Positions 1 to 7,629 of a stretch of DNA of 64,000 nucleotides are shown here, piece after piece (the first letter of the stretch is position 1; each line of letters begins with the position of its first letter). Location of the stretch: the NCBI GenBank assembly GCA_023384575.1, contig JAHDVP010000022.1, positions 23,535-87,534 of the forward strand. Direction: 5' to 3'. The notes beneath the pieces are model-generated. The model was not told the origin of the DNA, ran no database searches, and saw only the letters and a list, made by a program, of their open reading frames with translations. The translations under genes were made by a program, and so were the position numbers. The DNA is from Acidobacteriota bacterium. Its GTDB lineage: Bacteria; Acidobacteriota; Vicinamibacteria; Vicinamibacterales; JAFNAJ01.

Positions 1-213
1 GCGTCCGGGCAGTCGATCGGCAAGATGCTGTTCGGGGTGCGGGTCGTCACCGACACGGGCGGCCGCGTGCCCCTGGGGCAGGCAGTCGGCCGGTTCGCCG
101 CGACCGTGGCCTCGACGCTGACGCTCGGCCTCGGCCTCCTGCCCGTCTTCAGCCCACCGGCCCGCCGGACGCTCACCGATCGCCTGTCGCACACCCGGGT
201 CGTCCGGGTCTGA
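1..213 (+). CDS. RDD family membrane protein, C-terminal part
   Basis: Frame 1 is open from the window edge and ends at TGA 211-213, so only the last 70 residues are seen. The visible start, GQSIGKMLFGVRVV, is the loop typical of RDD-domain proteins (G-x-S-x-GK-x(3)-G-x-RVV), followed by one hydrophobic helix (about residues 34-56) and a closing DR-L segment that matches the end of the RDD family. RDD proteins are small integral membrane proteins, some with transport roles, but no specific function can be given. The gene lies 22 bases before pgpA on the same strand and may be its operon partner. The true start is outside the window. Confidence 0.8.
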   Translation, partial: ASGQSIGKMLFGVRVVTDTGGRVPLGQAVGRFAATVASTLTLGLGLLPVFSPPARRTLTDRLSHTRVVRV

Positions 214-235
214 TCCTGCCGCCGGTCACACCACC

Positions 236-703
236 ATGCGTCACGTCGCGCTCGCCGTCGCCACCTGCCTGGGCGCCGGGTATGCTCCGTTCGCCCCGGG
301 AACCGTGGGCTCCGCTGTCGGGCTCCTCGTCTACGCCGCGGTGCGCGCGGCCGGGGGGGGCGCCGTCGAAGCCGCCGCCGTCGTCGTGGTGTTCGCCGTC
401 GGCGTGTGGGCGTCCTCTGTCGCCGAGCGGCACTTCGGGCGGACCGACCCCGGACCGGTGGTCGTCGACGAGGTCGCGGGCATGCTCGTCACCCTGCTCT
501 TCGTGCCCGTCTCGGTCACGGGCGCCATCCTCGCGTTCCTGCTGTTCAGAGTGTTCGACGTCGTCAAGCCGTATCCGGCGAATCGGCTCGAGCGGCTCCA
601 CGGCGGGTTCGGCATCATGGCCGACGACGTGATGGCCGGCGTCTACGCCAACGTCGTGCTGCGGGGCGCGTGGTGGCTGGCGCCCGGGTGGATCGTGGGA
701 TGA
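236..703 (+). CDS. pgpA: phosphatidylglycerophosphatase A
   Basis: Dephosphorylates phosphatidylglycerol phosphate to phosphatidylglycerol at the inner membrane. The 155-residue protein has the PgpA signatures GYAPFAPGTVGS (15-26), DEVAGM (78-83), FRVFDVVKPYP (104-114) and DDVMAGVYA (130-138), with three to four hydrophobic segments between them; the length is normal for the family. Its TGA overlaps the ATG of cinA (ATGA at 700-703). It sits upstream of plsY and gpsA, so the block gathers several steps of phospholipid synthesis. The ATG at 236 has no clear ribosome binding site, but no better start is seen. Confidence 0.95.
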   Translation: MRHVALAVATCLGAGYAPFAPGTVGSAVGLLVYAAVRAAGGGAVEAAAVVVVFAVGVWASSVAERHFGRTDPGPVVVDEVAGMLVTLLFVPVSVTGAILAFLLFRVFDVVKPYPANRLERLHGGFGIMADDVMAGVYANVVLRGAWWLAPGWIVG

Positions 704-1983
704 CTGGCGGGCGAGCCGAACTGCGCCGTGCCGAGATTCTCGCCGTCGGCAGCGAGATGCTGACGCCAGACCGGTCGGACACCAACTCGCTGTACGTGAC
801 GGCCCGACTGAACGAGCTGGGCATCGACGTCGGGGCGAAGGCGGTGGTCGGCGACCACCTCGAGACCCTGGCGTCGGTCTTCGCCGGGGCACTCGACCGC
901 AGTGACCTCGTCGTGATCACCGGAGGTCTCGGACCGACCGACGACGACCTGACACGGCTCGCCGTGGCGCGCGTGCTCGGACGCACCATGTCCGAAGACA
1001 CGGCGACGGTCGATCGGATCCGCGCGCGTTTCGCCCGTCGCGGTTGGCCGATGCCGGAGATCAACCGCCGCCAGGCAGAGGTGATCGAGGGCGCCGCCTT
1101 GCTCGAGAACCGTCACGGCACCGCCCCCGGCCAGTGGATCGAGGTTGGCGACAAGGTCGTGGTGCTGCTGCCGGGGCCCCCACGCGAGCTGCGGCCCATG
1201 CTCGACGCGCTCCGGGAGGGGCATCTCGCGCGCCGGGCGGGCCGCCGGCGGCTGTTGCGCCGCATGGTCGGCATCGCCGGGCAGTCGGAGTCGCATGCCG
1301 AGGAGGTGCTGAAGCCGCTCTACGTCGAGTGGAGCGGGTACGACCCTCCTGTCGAGGCGACGATCCTCGCGGCGTTCGGGCTGATCGAGCTGCACCTGTC
1401 CGCGCGGGCCGAGTCTGCCGACGAGGCGGCTCGCTCGCTCGCCGCTGCCGCGGCGAGCGTCGAGGCGGCCTTCGGTTTCGACGTGTTCACCACCGACGAT
1501 CGCGACATGGCGCACGTCGTCGGCAGCCTGCTCACCGCGCGGGGGTGGCGCGTCGCCCTCGCCGAGTCGTGCACCGGCGGCCTCGTCGCCAAGCGGCTCA
1601 CCGACGTCGCGGGCAGCTCGGCCTTCGTCGAGAGTGGCGTCGTGGCGTACAGCAACGAGGCGAAGACGCGGCTGCTCGGCGTGCCGGTGTCCCTGATCGA
1701 GCGTCACGGCGCGGTGAGCGAGCCCGTGGCCGAGGCCATGGCCGAGGGGGCCCGTGCGGGTGCCCGCGTCGAGATCGGTGTCGGCGTGACCGGCATCGCG
1801 GGCCCGGCGGGAGGCACCGAGGCCAAGCCGGTCGGCACGGTGGCCATTGCCGTGGCCGGCCCCGGCGAGCGCTCGCGCGTGAGGACGTTCCTCTTTCCCG
1901 GCAACCGCGAACACGTGCGCGGCATCGCCGCCCAGACCGCCATCGACATGGTCCGGCGCGCCGTGCTCCAGTCGAGCCGGTGA
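700..1983 (+). CDS. cinA: CinA family protein (competence/damage-inducible, NMN amidohydrolase)
   Basis: CinA joins an N-terminal molybdopterin-binding (MoaB/MogA-like) domain, linked to ADP-ribose pyrophosphatase activity, to a C-terminal nicotinamide-nucleotide amidase domain of pyridine nucleotide recycling. Visible motifs are GSEML (17-21), GGLGPTDDD (75-83), the amidase signature ESCTGG (289-294), and later GVTGIAGPAGG. The 427 residues are close to the usual 410-430. The ATG at 700 is chosen because it overlaps the pgpA stop and gives the canonical N-terminus; the frame is open further upstream only as a pgpA shadow. The end overlaps thpR (GTGA). In many bacteria cinA and thpR precede recA; here plsY follows. 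Confidence 0.95.
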   Translation: MTGGRAELRRAEILAVGSEMLTPDRSDTNSLYVTARLNELGIDVGAKAVVGDHLETLASVFAGALDRSDLVVITGGLGPTDDDLTRLAVARVLGRTMSEDTATVDRIRARFARRGWPMPEINRRQAEVIEGAALLENRHGTAPGQWIEVGDKVVVLLPGPPRELRPMLDALREGHLARRAGRRRLLRRMVGIAGQSESHAEEVLKPLYVEWSGYDPPVEATILAAFGLIELHLSARAESADEAARSLAAAAASVEAAFGFDVFTTDDRDMAHVVGSLLTARGWRVALAESCTGGLVAKRLTDVAGSSAFVESGVVAYSNEAKTRLLGVPVSLIERHGAVSEPVAEAMAEGARAGARVEIGVGVTGIAGPAGGTEAKPVGTVAIAVAGPGERSRVRTFLFPGNREHVRGIAAQTAIDMVRRAVLQSSR

Positions 1984-2588
1984 CCGTGGGCACGACGCGC
2001 CTGTTCGTCGCGATCGACCTCGACGCCGCCGTGGCCAGCGACGTCGAGGAGGTGCGACGGCTCCTGACGGCCAGCGACCCATGGCTGGGGCAGAGGGCCT
2101 TGCGCTTCGTCGAGCCCGCGCAGGTGCACCTGACCGTTCGGTTCATCGGCGAGGTGGCCGACGAGGCGGCCGAGGCGATTGCCGGCGTCCTCGACACCGC
2201 CGTGCCGGTGCCGCCCTTCACGCTGACGCTCGCGGCGCCCGGCTGGCTACCCGGGCCGTCGCGTCCACGGGTGCTCAAGTACGACATCGCCTCGGGCCAG
2301 GACGAGGTGCGCCGCGTCCACGCGTTCGTCGAAGCCGCACTCGGTCGCGTCGGCATTCCCGCCGAGACGCGGCCCTTCGTTCCGCACGTCACGCTGGCCC
2401 GCGTGCGCGACGAGTGGGCGCGGAGGGTGCGGGCCGACGCGGTGTCGATCGCACAGCGCCTGCACGACCGCGCGCCGCTCGCGAGCGCGGTGACCGGCCT
2501 CACGTTGTTCGAGAGCCGCCTGACGCCGCAGGGGGCGGTCCACACGCCCCGCGTGCGGGCACCGCTCGACCCGGGTGGGGGGCGATGA
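1980..2588 (+). CDS. thpR: RNA 2',3'-cyclic phosphodiesterase
   Basis: Member of the 2H phosphoesterase superfamily (formerly 2'-5' RNA ligase, LigT). The two catalytic H-x-T-x motifs are present as HLTV (50-53) and HVTL (136-139). The protein begins (M)TVGTTRLFVAID, the usual first strand of the fold, and is 202 residues, slightly above the common 180-190. The start is GTG at 1980, overlapping the cinA TGA by four bases; the downstream GTG at 1986 would also preserve the fold. The stop overlaps the plsY ATG. The cinA-thpR pairing is common in bacteria. Confidence 0.92.
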   Translation: MTVGTTRLFVAIDLDAAVASDVEEVRRLLTASDPWLGQRALRFVEPAQVHLTVRFIGEVADEAAEAIAGVLDTAVPVPPFTLTLAAPGWLPGPSRPRVLKYDIASGQDEVRRVHAFVEAALGRVGIPAETRPFVPHVTLARVRDEWARRVRADAVSIAQRLHDRAPLASAVTGLTLFESRLTPQGAVHTPRVRAPLDPGGGR

Positions 2589-3190
2589 CCCCCATCGCGC
2601 TGGCCGTGCTCGCCGGGTACGCGTTGGGGGCCGTGCCGTTCGCGTTCCTGGTGGCGCGAGCGAGCGGTGGCGTGGACCTGCGTCGAGTCGGCAGCGGCAA
2701 CGTCGGTGCGACCAACGTGCTCCGGACGACGCGGCGGTCGGCTGCCGTCGCGGCGCTCGCGCTCGACACGCTGAAGGGCACGGCGGCCGTGTGGGCGGGC
2801 GGGAGCCTCGGCGGTGAGACTGGCGCGGTGTGGGCGGGAGGCGCGGCCGTCGTCGGGCACGTGTACCCGGCCTGGCTGCGGTTCCAGGGAGGCAAGGGCG
2901 TGGCGACGGCCGCCGGCGCCTTCGCCGTGCTGGCGCCGATCGCGACGCTGGCGGCGCTCGTGGTCTTCGCGATCGCCGTCGCCATCACGCAGCGCGTGTC
3001 GGTGGGATCGCTCTGTGCGACGATCGCCCTGCCGGCCGTCGCCTGGGTCCTGGTCTCGCCGCGCGCCGTGGTCGTCGGTGCGGCGCTCGTGGCGGGGCTC
3101 ATCGGGTTGCGCCACAGGGAGAACGTCCGGCGCCTGGCCGGCGGCACCGAGCCGCGCCTCGGCGACCGGGTCCGATCTCGTCTCTCGTAG
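2585..3190 (+). CDS. plsY: glycerol-3-phosphate acyltransferase PlsY
   Basis: Inner-membrane enzyme that acylates the sn-1 position of glycerol-3-phosphate using acyl-phosphate, giving lysophosphatidic acid. The PlsY motifs are visible: GSGNVGATNVLR, then the DTLKG segment, and FQGGKGVATAAG. Five hydrophobic helices are separated by these loops. The 201-residue length is standard. ATG 2585 overlaps the thpR stop. gpsA, 18 bases downstream, makes the glycerol-3-phosphate substrate, a common pairing. Confidence 0.95.
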   Translation: MTPIALAVLAGYALGAVPFAFLVARASGGVDLRRVGSGNVGATNVLRTTRRSAAVAALALDTLKGTAAVWAGGSLGGETGAVWAGGAAVVGHVYPAWLRFQGGKGVATAAGAFAVLAPIATLAALVVFAIAVAITQRVSVGSLCATIALPAVAWVLVSPRAVVVGAALVAGLIGLRHRENVRRLAGGTEPRLGDRVRSRLS

Positions 3191-3208
3191 TCGGAGCTGG
3201 GGATCACC

Positions 3209-4210
3209 ATGCACCGAATCGCCGTGCTCGGCGCCGGGAGTTGGGGCACCGCCCTCGCGATTCACCTCGGCCACCTCGGCCACCATGTCACCCTGTGGGC
3301 CCGCGATCCGAGCCTCGTCGAGGACTTGCGCACCCGGCGCGCCAACGCGGTGTACCTGCCCGACAGCATGCTGCCAGCGGCCGTGCTGCCCACGGCCTCG
3401 CTGGCCGAGGCCCTCGACGCCGTCTCGCTCGTCGTCGTCGCGGTCCCGTCGCACGGGCTGAGGAGCGTCGTTCGTGCGGCCGCCGCCTCGTTGCGTGGCG
3501 AGGCGCCGGTCGTCAGCACGACCAAGGGCCTCGAGGAGGGTTCCCTGCTGCGCATGTCGGAGGTCGTCGCCGGGGAGTGCGGTCCCCACCATCCGGTGGC
3601 CGTGCTGTCGGGACCGACGTTCGCCTCGGAGGTCGCGCGCCAGCTTCCGACGGCCGTGCTCGTGGCGTCGGCCGACCCGGACACGAGCCGGTTCGTCCAG
3701 CAGGAGTTTCGCGGCCCCTCGTTCAGGCTCTACGCGAGCGACGACGTGGTGGGCGTGGAGATTGGCGCGGCGATGAAGAACATCATCGCAATCGCGGCAG
3801 GCGTCGTCGAGTCGCTTGGCCTCGGTCACAACGCGCTCTCGGCGCTCATCACGCGAGGCCTGACGGAGATGTCCCGACTGGCCCTCGCGCTCGGCGGGAG
3901 GCGCGAGACGCTGGCCGGTCTGAGCGGGCTCGGCGACCTCGTGCTCACCTGCACCGGCGCGCTCAGCCGCAACCGTCGACTCGGGATCGAGCTCGGACGG
4001 GGACGGCCGCTCGCCGAGATCGTGGCCGGCATGAAGATGGTCGCCGAGGGCGTGCGGACGACGCATGCCGCCCTGGCGCTGGGCGCGCGCATGGGCGTCG
4101 AGCTGCCCATCACGGCCAAGATGGAAGAGGTCCTGACGACCGGCAAACCGCCCCGCGTGGCGGTCGGCGAGCTGATGGACCGGCCGCAACGGGCCGAAGC
4201 CGAGCTCTGA
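3209..4210 (+). CDS. gpsA: glycerol-3-phosphate dehydrogenase [NAD(P)+]
   Basis: Cytosolic enzyme that reduces dihydroxyacetone phosphate to sn-glycerol-3-phosphate for phospholipid synthesis. The Rossmann motif GAGSWGTA lies at 8-15, and the catalytic lysine is K190 in AAMKNIIAIAAG. The C-terminal helical domain carries LSGLGDLVLTCTG and a PI-type stretch near the end. The 333-residue length is normal. The ATG at 3209 follows a GGAG-like site (agctggggatcacc). It is the last gene of the pgpA run; ftsY follows after about 100 bases with its own promoter candidate. Confidence 0.96.
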   Translation: MHRIAVLGAGSWGTALAIHLGHLGHHVTLWARDPSLVEDLRTRRANAVYLPDSMLPAAVLPTASLAEALDAVSLVVVAVPSHGLRSVVRAAAASLRGEAPVVSTTKGLEEGSLLRMSEVVAGECGPHHPVAVLSGPTFASEVARQLPTAVLVASADPDTSRFVQQEFRGPSFRLYASDDVVGVEIGAAMKNIIAIAAGVVESLGLGHNALSALITRGLTEMSRLALALGGRRETLAGLSGLGDLVLTCTGALSRNRRLGIELGRGRPLAEIVAGMKMVAEGVRTTHAALALGARMGVELPITAKMEEVLTTGKPPRVAVGELMDRPQRAEAEL

Positions 4211-4231
4211 CCGGGGTGGTCGGGCCGGCCT

Positions 4232-4240
4232 TGCTACAAT
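4232..4240 (+). promoter_or_regulatory. extended -10 promoter candidate for ftsY
   Basis: TGCTACAAT forms an extended -10 (TG-n-TACAAT; hexamer 4235-4240) in the 101-base gap between gpsA and ftsY. No good -35 is seen. Transcription would start near 4247, giving a leader of about 65 bases. Confidence 0.45.
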
Positions 4241-4311
4241 GAGACGGTTCGGCCGGTGCCAGCCGGCCCGGCGGGGGACCAGATCGTCGCCCGCAGACCG
4301 AAAGGCCGTTC

Positions 4312-5235
4312 ATGGGATTGCTGGGCCGTCTTCGCGACAGCCTCTCTCGCACGAAACAGACCATCGTCGATCGGTTCGAGGATCTCGTTCGCCGCGCCGA
4401 CGAGCCCGTCGGCCCGGACGGGCGGCTGGCCGAGGATACGCTCGAGTCGCTCGAGGAACTGCTGATCACGGCCGACGTCGGCGTCAGCGCGGCCGAACGC
4501 ATCGTGAAGACGGTGGGGGAGCGGGCTCGGCGCGGGGCCGACCTTCGAGCGCTCGTCAAGCAGGAGATTCTGTCGATCCTGGAAGATGCCGGCGGGCCGG
4601 CCGCCAACGGCCACCGGCCGCGCGTCGTGATGGTGGTCGGCGTCAACGGGACCGGCAAGACGACGACGGTCGGGAAGCTTGCCAACCTGCTGCGGGCGCA
4701 GGGCCAGGAGCCCGTCATCTGCGCGGCCGACACGTTCAGGGCCGCGGCTGTCGAGCAGCTCGAGGTGTGGGCGAAGCGCGCCGGCGTCGATTTCGTCCGG
4801 GCGCGGGCCGGCGCGGATCCGGCGGCGGTGGTGTTCGACGCGGTGAAGTCGGGTAAGGCGCGTGGCCGCGACGTGGTGATCATCGACACGGCCGGGCGTC
4901 TGCACACGCGCGTGAACCTGATGCAGGAGCTCGAGAAGATTCGCCGCGTCGCGTCGAAGGAGGTCGAGGGCGCGCCGCACGAGGTGTTGCTCGTGCTCGA
5001 CGCCACCGTCGGCCAGAACGGCGTGACGCAGGCCCGCGAGTTCATGGGCGTGGCCGGCGTCAACGGCATCGTGCTCACCAAGCTCGATGGCACGGCCAAG
5101 GGCGGAGTCGCCGTGGCGATCGCGCACGACCTGCGCCTGCCCATCCGCTACGTGGGCGTGGGAGAGGGGATCGACGACCTCGTGCCGTTCTCGCCGCTCG
5201 AGTACGTCGAGGCGCTGTTCGAGTCGTCCTGGTGA
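4312..5235 (+). CDS. ftsY: signal recognition particle receptor FtsY
   Basis: SRP receptor GTPase that docks SRP-ribosome complexes to the Sec translocon. After a helical N domain (about 1-90), the G domain shows the P-loop GVNGTGKTTT (110-119), the insertion-box motif DTFRAAAVEQ, DTAGRLHT, and TKLDGTAKGG, and it ends with the usual amphipathic FxPxxYVEALF segment. At 307 residues it is a short form lacking the long acidic A domain of E. coli; this is the normal length in many phyla. ATG 4312 starts MGLLGRLRDSLSRTK, a typical membrane-targeting helix. Ffh, its partner, is encoded 2.4 kb downstream. Confidence 0.97.
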   Translation: MGLLGRLRDSLSRTKQTIVDRFEDLVRRADEPVGPDGRLAEDTLESLEELLITADVGVSAAERIVKTVGERARRGADLRALVKQEILSILEDAGGPAANGHRPRVVMVVGVNGTGKTTTVGKLANLLRAQGQEPVICAADTFRAAAVEQLEVWAKRAGVDFVRARAGADPAAVVFDAVKSGKARGRDVVIIDTAGRLHTRVNLMQELEKIRRVASKEVEGAPHEVLLVLDATVGQNGVTQAREFMGVAGVNGIVLTKLDGTAKGGVAVAIAHDLRLPIRYVGVGEGIDDLVPFSPLEYVEALFESSW

Positions 5236-5279
5236 GAGAGGACCCGGCCGCCACTGGCCGGTCGCGAACGGCCGCCGGG

Positions 5280-5311
5280 TTGTCACAGTGGAGTTGACCC
5301 CAATGTGACAA
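5280..5311. repeat. inverted repeat TTGTCACA/TGTGACAA after ftsY
   Basis: TTGTCACA (5280-5287) and TGTGACAA (5304-5311) are perfect 8-base inverted arms around a 16-base loop, 45 bases after the ftsY stop. There is no U-tract, so a factor-independent terminator is not supported. It could be an operator or part of the adjoining palindromic repeat. Confidence 0.5.
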
Positions 5312-5490
5312 TCCGGCTGGCGGCTGGCGGCCGACGACTGGCGGCCTGGTTGGAGTGATCAGCGATTGCGACGACTGACGTTCGCTTCACTCCCAGTGAG
5401 GTCACCGGTCAGGAAGAAGACGGCGGTCGTCATCGTGCTGGCCGGTAGCCGCTGGCCGGTCGTCGCAAGCCGAATGTCGTATCAGGGTTG
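5301..5490. repeat. MITE-like intergenic palindromic repeat, copy A
   Basis: Most of the 275-base gap between ftsY and ribE. It aligns, with many changes, to 54205-54398: both begin with CCCCAAT, then CCGGCTG-CGG and GACTGGCGGCCT, share ATCAGCGA in the middle, and end with CGCAAGCCGAATG followed by CAGGGT. The ends are imperfect inverted repeats of each other (ATCCGGCTGGCG against the complement of the right end, ATTCGGCTTGCG). An inner GGAGTGA/TCACTCC pair adds to the fold. No open reading frame lies inside. No FMN riboswitch consensus is seen here although ribE follows. Confidence 0.6.
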
Positions 5491-5510
5491 ACCTCAATCG
5501 AGTAGAGCCG

Positions 5511-6125
5511 ATGTTCACGGGATTGATTGAGTCGGTGGGGCGCGTGCGCGCGGTCGAGTCGATGCCGGGCGGCGTCAGAATCGCGGTCGAGACGCCGCTC
5601 TCGGCCGCGCTCGACAGGGGGGCGAGCGTCGCGCACAACGGCGTGTGTCTGACCGTCGTCGACGTCGATGCCGGGGCGATCGTCACGGAGGTCTCGCCCG
5701 AGACGCTTCGCGTGACGTCGCTCGGCGCGCTCGTGCCGGGGGCGCCGGTGAACCTCGAGCGGCCGGTCCGTCCCGACGGTCACATGGGGGGGCACTTCGT
5801 GCAGGGCCACGTCGACGCCACCGGCGAGATCGCCGCCATCGTCGACGAAGGCGAGTTCTGGCGGTTCACCTTCACATTTCCAGCTCACCTCGCGCCGCTC
5901 TTCATCCCCAAGGGGTCGATTGCCGTCGACGGCATCAGCCTGACGGTCGCGTCACTCGGCGAGGGTGTCTTCGACGTGCAGATCATCCCGCACACGTGGC
6001 AGCAGACGAACCTGCACGCGTCGCGCGTCGGGGACCGGGTGAACCTCGAATGCGACATGCTGGGCAAGTACGTCGTGCGCGTCGCGGAACTGATGTGGAA
6101 GGAGCAGGGCCCGGCCGCGCGCTGA
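5511..6125 (+). CDS. ribE: riboflavin synthase alpha chain
   Basis: Dismutates two 6,7-dimethyl-8-ribityllumazine molecules to riboflavin. The protein starts MFTGLIES, the canonical lumazine-binding start, and has two internally similar halves: [10 protein letters not shown] and [11 protein letters not shown] in the N-lobe, then [11 protein letters not shown] in the C-lobe. The 204 residues fit the usual 200-220. ATG 5511 is the family start. ribBA follows after 20 bases; the lumazine synthase (ribH) and ribD partners are not in the window, so the rest of the pathway lies elsewhere. Confidence 0.96.
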   Translation: MFTGLIESVGRVRAVESMPGGVRIAVETPLSAALDRGASVAHNGVCLTVVDVDAGAIVTEVSPETLRVTSLGALVPGAPVNLERPVRPDGHMGGHFVQGHVDATGEIAAIVDEGEFWRFTFTFPAHLAPLFIPKGSIAVDGISLTVASLGEGVFDVQIIPHTWQQTNLHASRVGDRVNLECDMLGKYVVRVAELMWKEQGPAAR

Positions 6126-6145
6126 CGCGTCTCGACCCGACGACC

Positions 6146-7393
6146 ATGACCACGAAGCTGAGAATCGCCAAGGGCGCCAGGAAGGCGACATCGCCGTTTG
6201 CCACCGTCGAAGACGCGATCGAGTCGTTCCGCCGCGGCGAGATGCTCATCGTCGTCGACGATGAGGACCGTGAGAACGAGGGCGACCTCACGCTCGCCGC
6301 CGAGAAGACCACGCCCGAGGCGATCAACTTCATGGCGAAGCACGGCCGCGGCCTGATCTGCCTGGCGATGACCGGCGAGCGGCTCGACGAGCTCGAGGTG
6401 CCGCTGATGGTGGCGCAGAACAGCTCGCGATTCGAGACGGCCTTCTGCGTCACGATCGAAGCCAAGGCGCGAACGAGCACCGGCATCTCGGCTGGCGACC
6501 GGGCGACGACGGTGCTCGCCGCCATCGATCCCGCGACGAAGCCGTCCGATCTGGCGCGGCCGGGGCACGTCTTCCCGCTCCGCGCCCGCGAGGGTGGCGT
6601 GCTCGTCCGCGCGGGGCAGACCGAAGCGGCGGTCGACCTCGCCCGCATCGCCGGGATGCGGCCGGCCGGCGTCATCTGCGAGATCATGAACGAGGACGGC
6701 ACCATGGCGCGCGTGCCGCAGCTCGCCCGCTTCGCCCGGAAGCACGGGCTGCTGATGATCACGATCGCCGAGCTGATCCGGTACCGCATGCGCACCGAGG
6801 GGCTCGTGAAGCGCGTCGCGGTGGCGAGACTGCCGACCGAGTTCGGCGACTTCACGGTGCACGGGTACGAGAGCCTGATTGACGGCGAGACCCACGTGGC
6901 GCTCGTGTGCGGCGAGGTCGGCGATGGCCACGACGTGATGGTGCGCGTGCACTCGAAGTGCCTGACGGGCGACGTGTTCCACTCGATGCGGTGCGACTGC
7001 GGGCCGCAGCTGGCCTCGGCCATGCAGCAGATCGGCGCGGCTGGCCGTGGCGTCCTGCTGTACCTGAACCAGGAGGGCCGGGGCATCGGGCTCGGCAACA
7101 AGATCCGGGCCTACGCGCTCCAGGACCAGGGCTACGACACCGTCGAGGCGAACGAACGGCTCGGCTTCAAGCCCGATCAGCGCGACTACGGCATCGGCGC
7201 GCAGATCCTGCGCGACCTCGGCGTACGGTCGATGCGGCTGCTCACCAACAACCCCCGGAAGTTCGTCGGGCTCGAGGGCTACGGCCTGTCCGTCGCTTCG
7301 ACGGTGCCGCTCGAGATTCCCGCGTCGACGCACACCCGTCGGTACCTGAAGGCTAAGAAGGACAAACTCGGCCACAAGCTCTCGTCGGTCTGA
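6146..7393 (+). CDS. ribBA: bifunctional 3,4-dihydroxy-2-butanone-4-phosphate synthase / GTP cyclohydrolase II
   Basis: Makes both starting compounds of riboflavin. Residues about 15-215 form the DHBP synthase domain, with [24 protein letters not shown] and [12 protein letters not shown]. Residues about 225-405 form GTP cyclohydrolase II, with zinc cysteines C272, C283 and C285 in [14 protein letters not shown], then LNQEGRGIG. The 415-residue length is standard. The motif usually written GHTEA in DHBP synthase, whose His binds Mg2+, reads GQTEA here (Q158). ATG 6146 is chosen since the protein then begins 20 residues before the first helix; the longer frame is a ribE shadow. Confidence 0.96.
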   Translation: MTTKLRIAKGARKATSPFATVEDAIESFRRGEMLIVVDDEDRENEGDLTLAAEKTTPEAINFMAKHGRGLICLAMTGERLDELEVPLMVAQNSSRFETAFCVTIEAKARTSTGISAGDRATTVLAAIDPATKPSDLARPGHVFPLRAREGGVLVRAGQTEAAVDLARIAGMRPAGVICEIMNEDGTMARVPQLARFARKHGLLMITIAELIRYRMRTEGLVKRVAVARLPTEFGDFTVHGYESLIDGETHVALVCGEVGDGHDVMVRVHSKCLTGDVFHSMRCDCGPQLASAMQQIGAAGRGVLLYLNQEGRGIGLGNKIRAYALQDQGYDTVEANERLGFKPDQRDYGIGAQILRDLGVRSMRLLTNNPRKFVGLEGYGLSVASTVPLEIPASTHTRRYLKAKKDKLGHKLSSV

Positions 7394-7483
7394 CGGCGCC
7401 CCAGGCGCGGCGGCGGGTCGTCGAACGACCGTGCGCGCAAGGGGCGCACCATGATGGCTTGCGGCCGTGCCGTGGCGTTCACT

Positions 7484-7513
7484 TTGACACGCCCGGCGCG
7501 GGTGGGCTACGAT
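7484..7513 (+). promoter_or_regulatory. sigma-70-type promoter for the ffh operon
   Basis: TTGACA (7484-7489) and TACGAT (7508-7513) are separated by 18 bases in the 236-base gap before ffh. This is the best housekeeping promoter in the first 10 kb. It predicts a start near 7520 and a leader of about 110 bases. The rest of the gap (7394-7629) shows no gene or recognised RNA. Confidence 0.7.
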
Positions 7514-7629
7514 AAGCGTTTGCACGTGAGCGTGTTACCGCCACGTGGAGACCGATCGCGGCCACGGACGGCGGGCGGGCCCGCCGACGAGGGTCGACGA
7601 GTGTACACCCAGCGGCCAGCCGCGCCACC

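Noticed and set aside
1984..3200. recA expected after cinA-thpR.
   Set aside because: plsY and gpsA follow; no RecA motif is present in any frame nearby.
5236..5510. Possible FMN riboswitch before ribE.
   Set aside because: None of the conserved FMN-aptamer blocks is visible; the space is taken by the palindromic repeat.
7394..7629. 4.5S (SRP) RNA gene before ffh.
   Set aside because: The GGAA/GNRA-tetraloop hairpin of bacterial SRP RNA could not be found in this gap.
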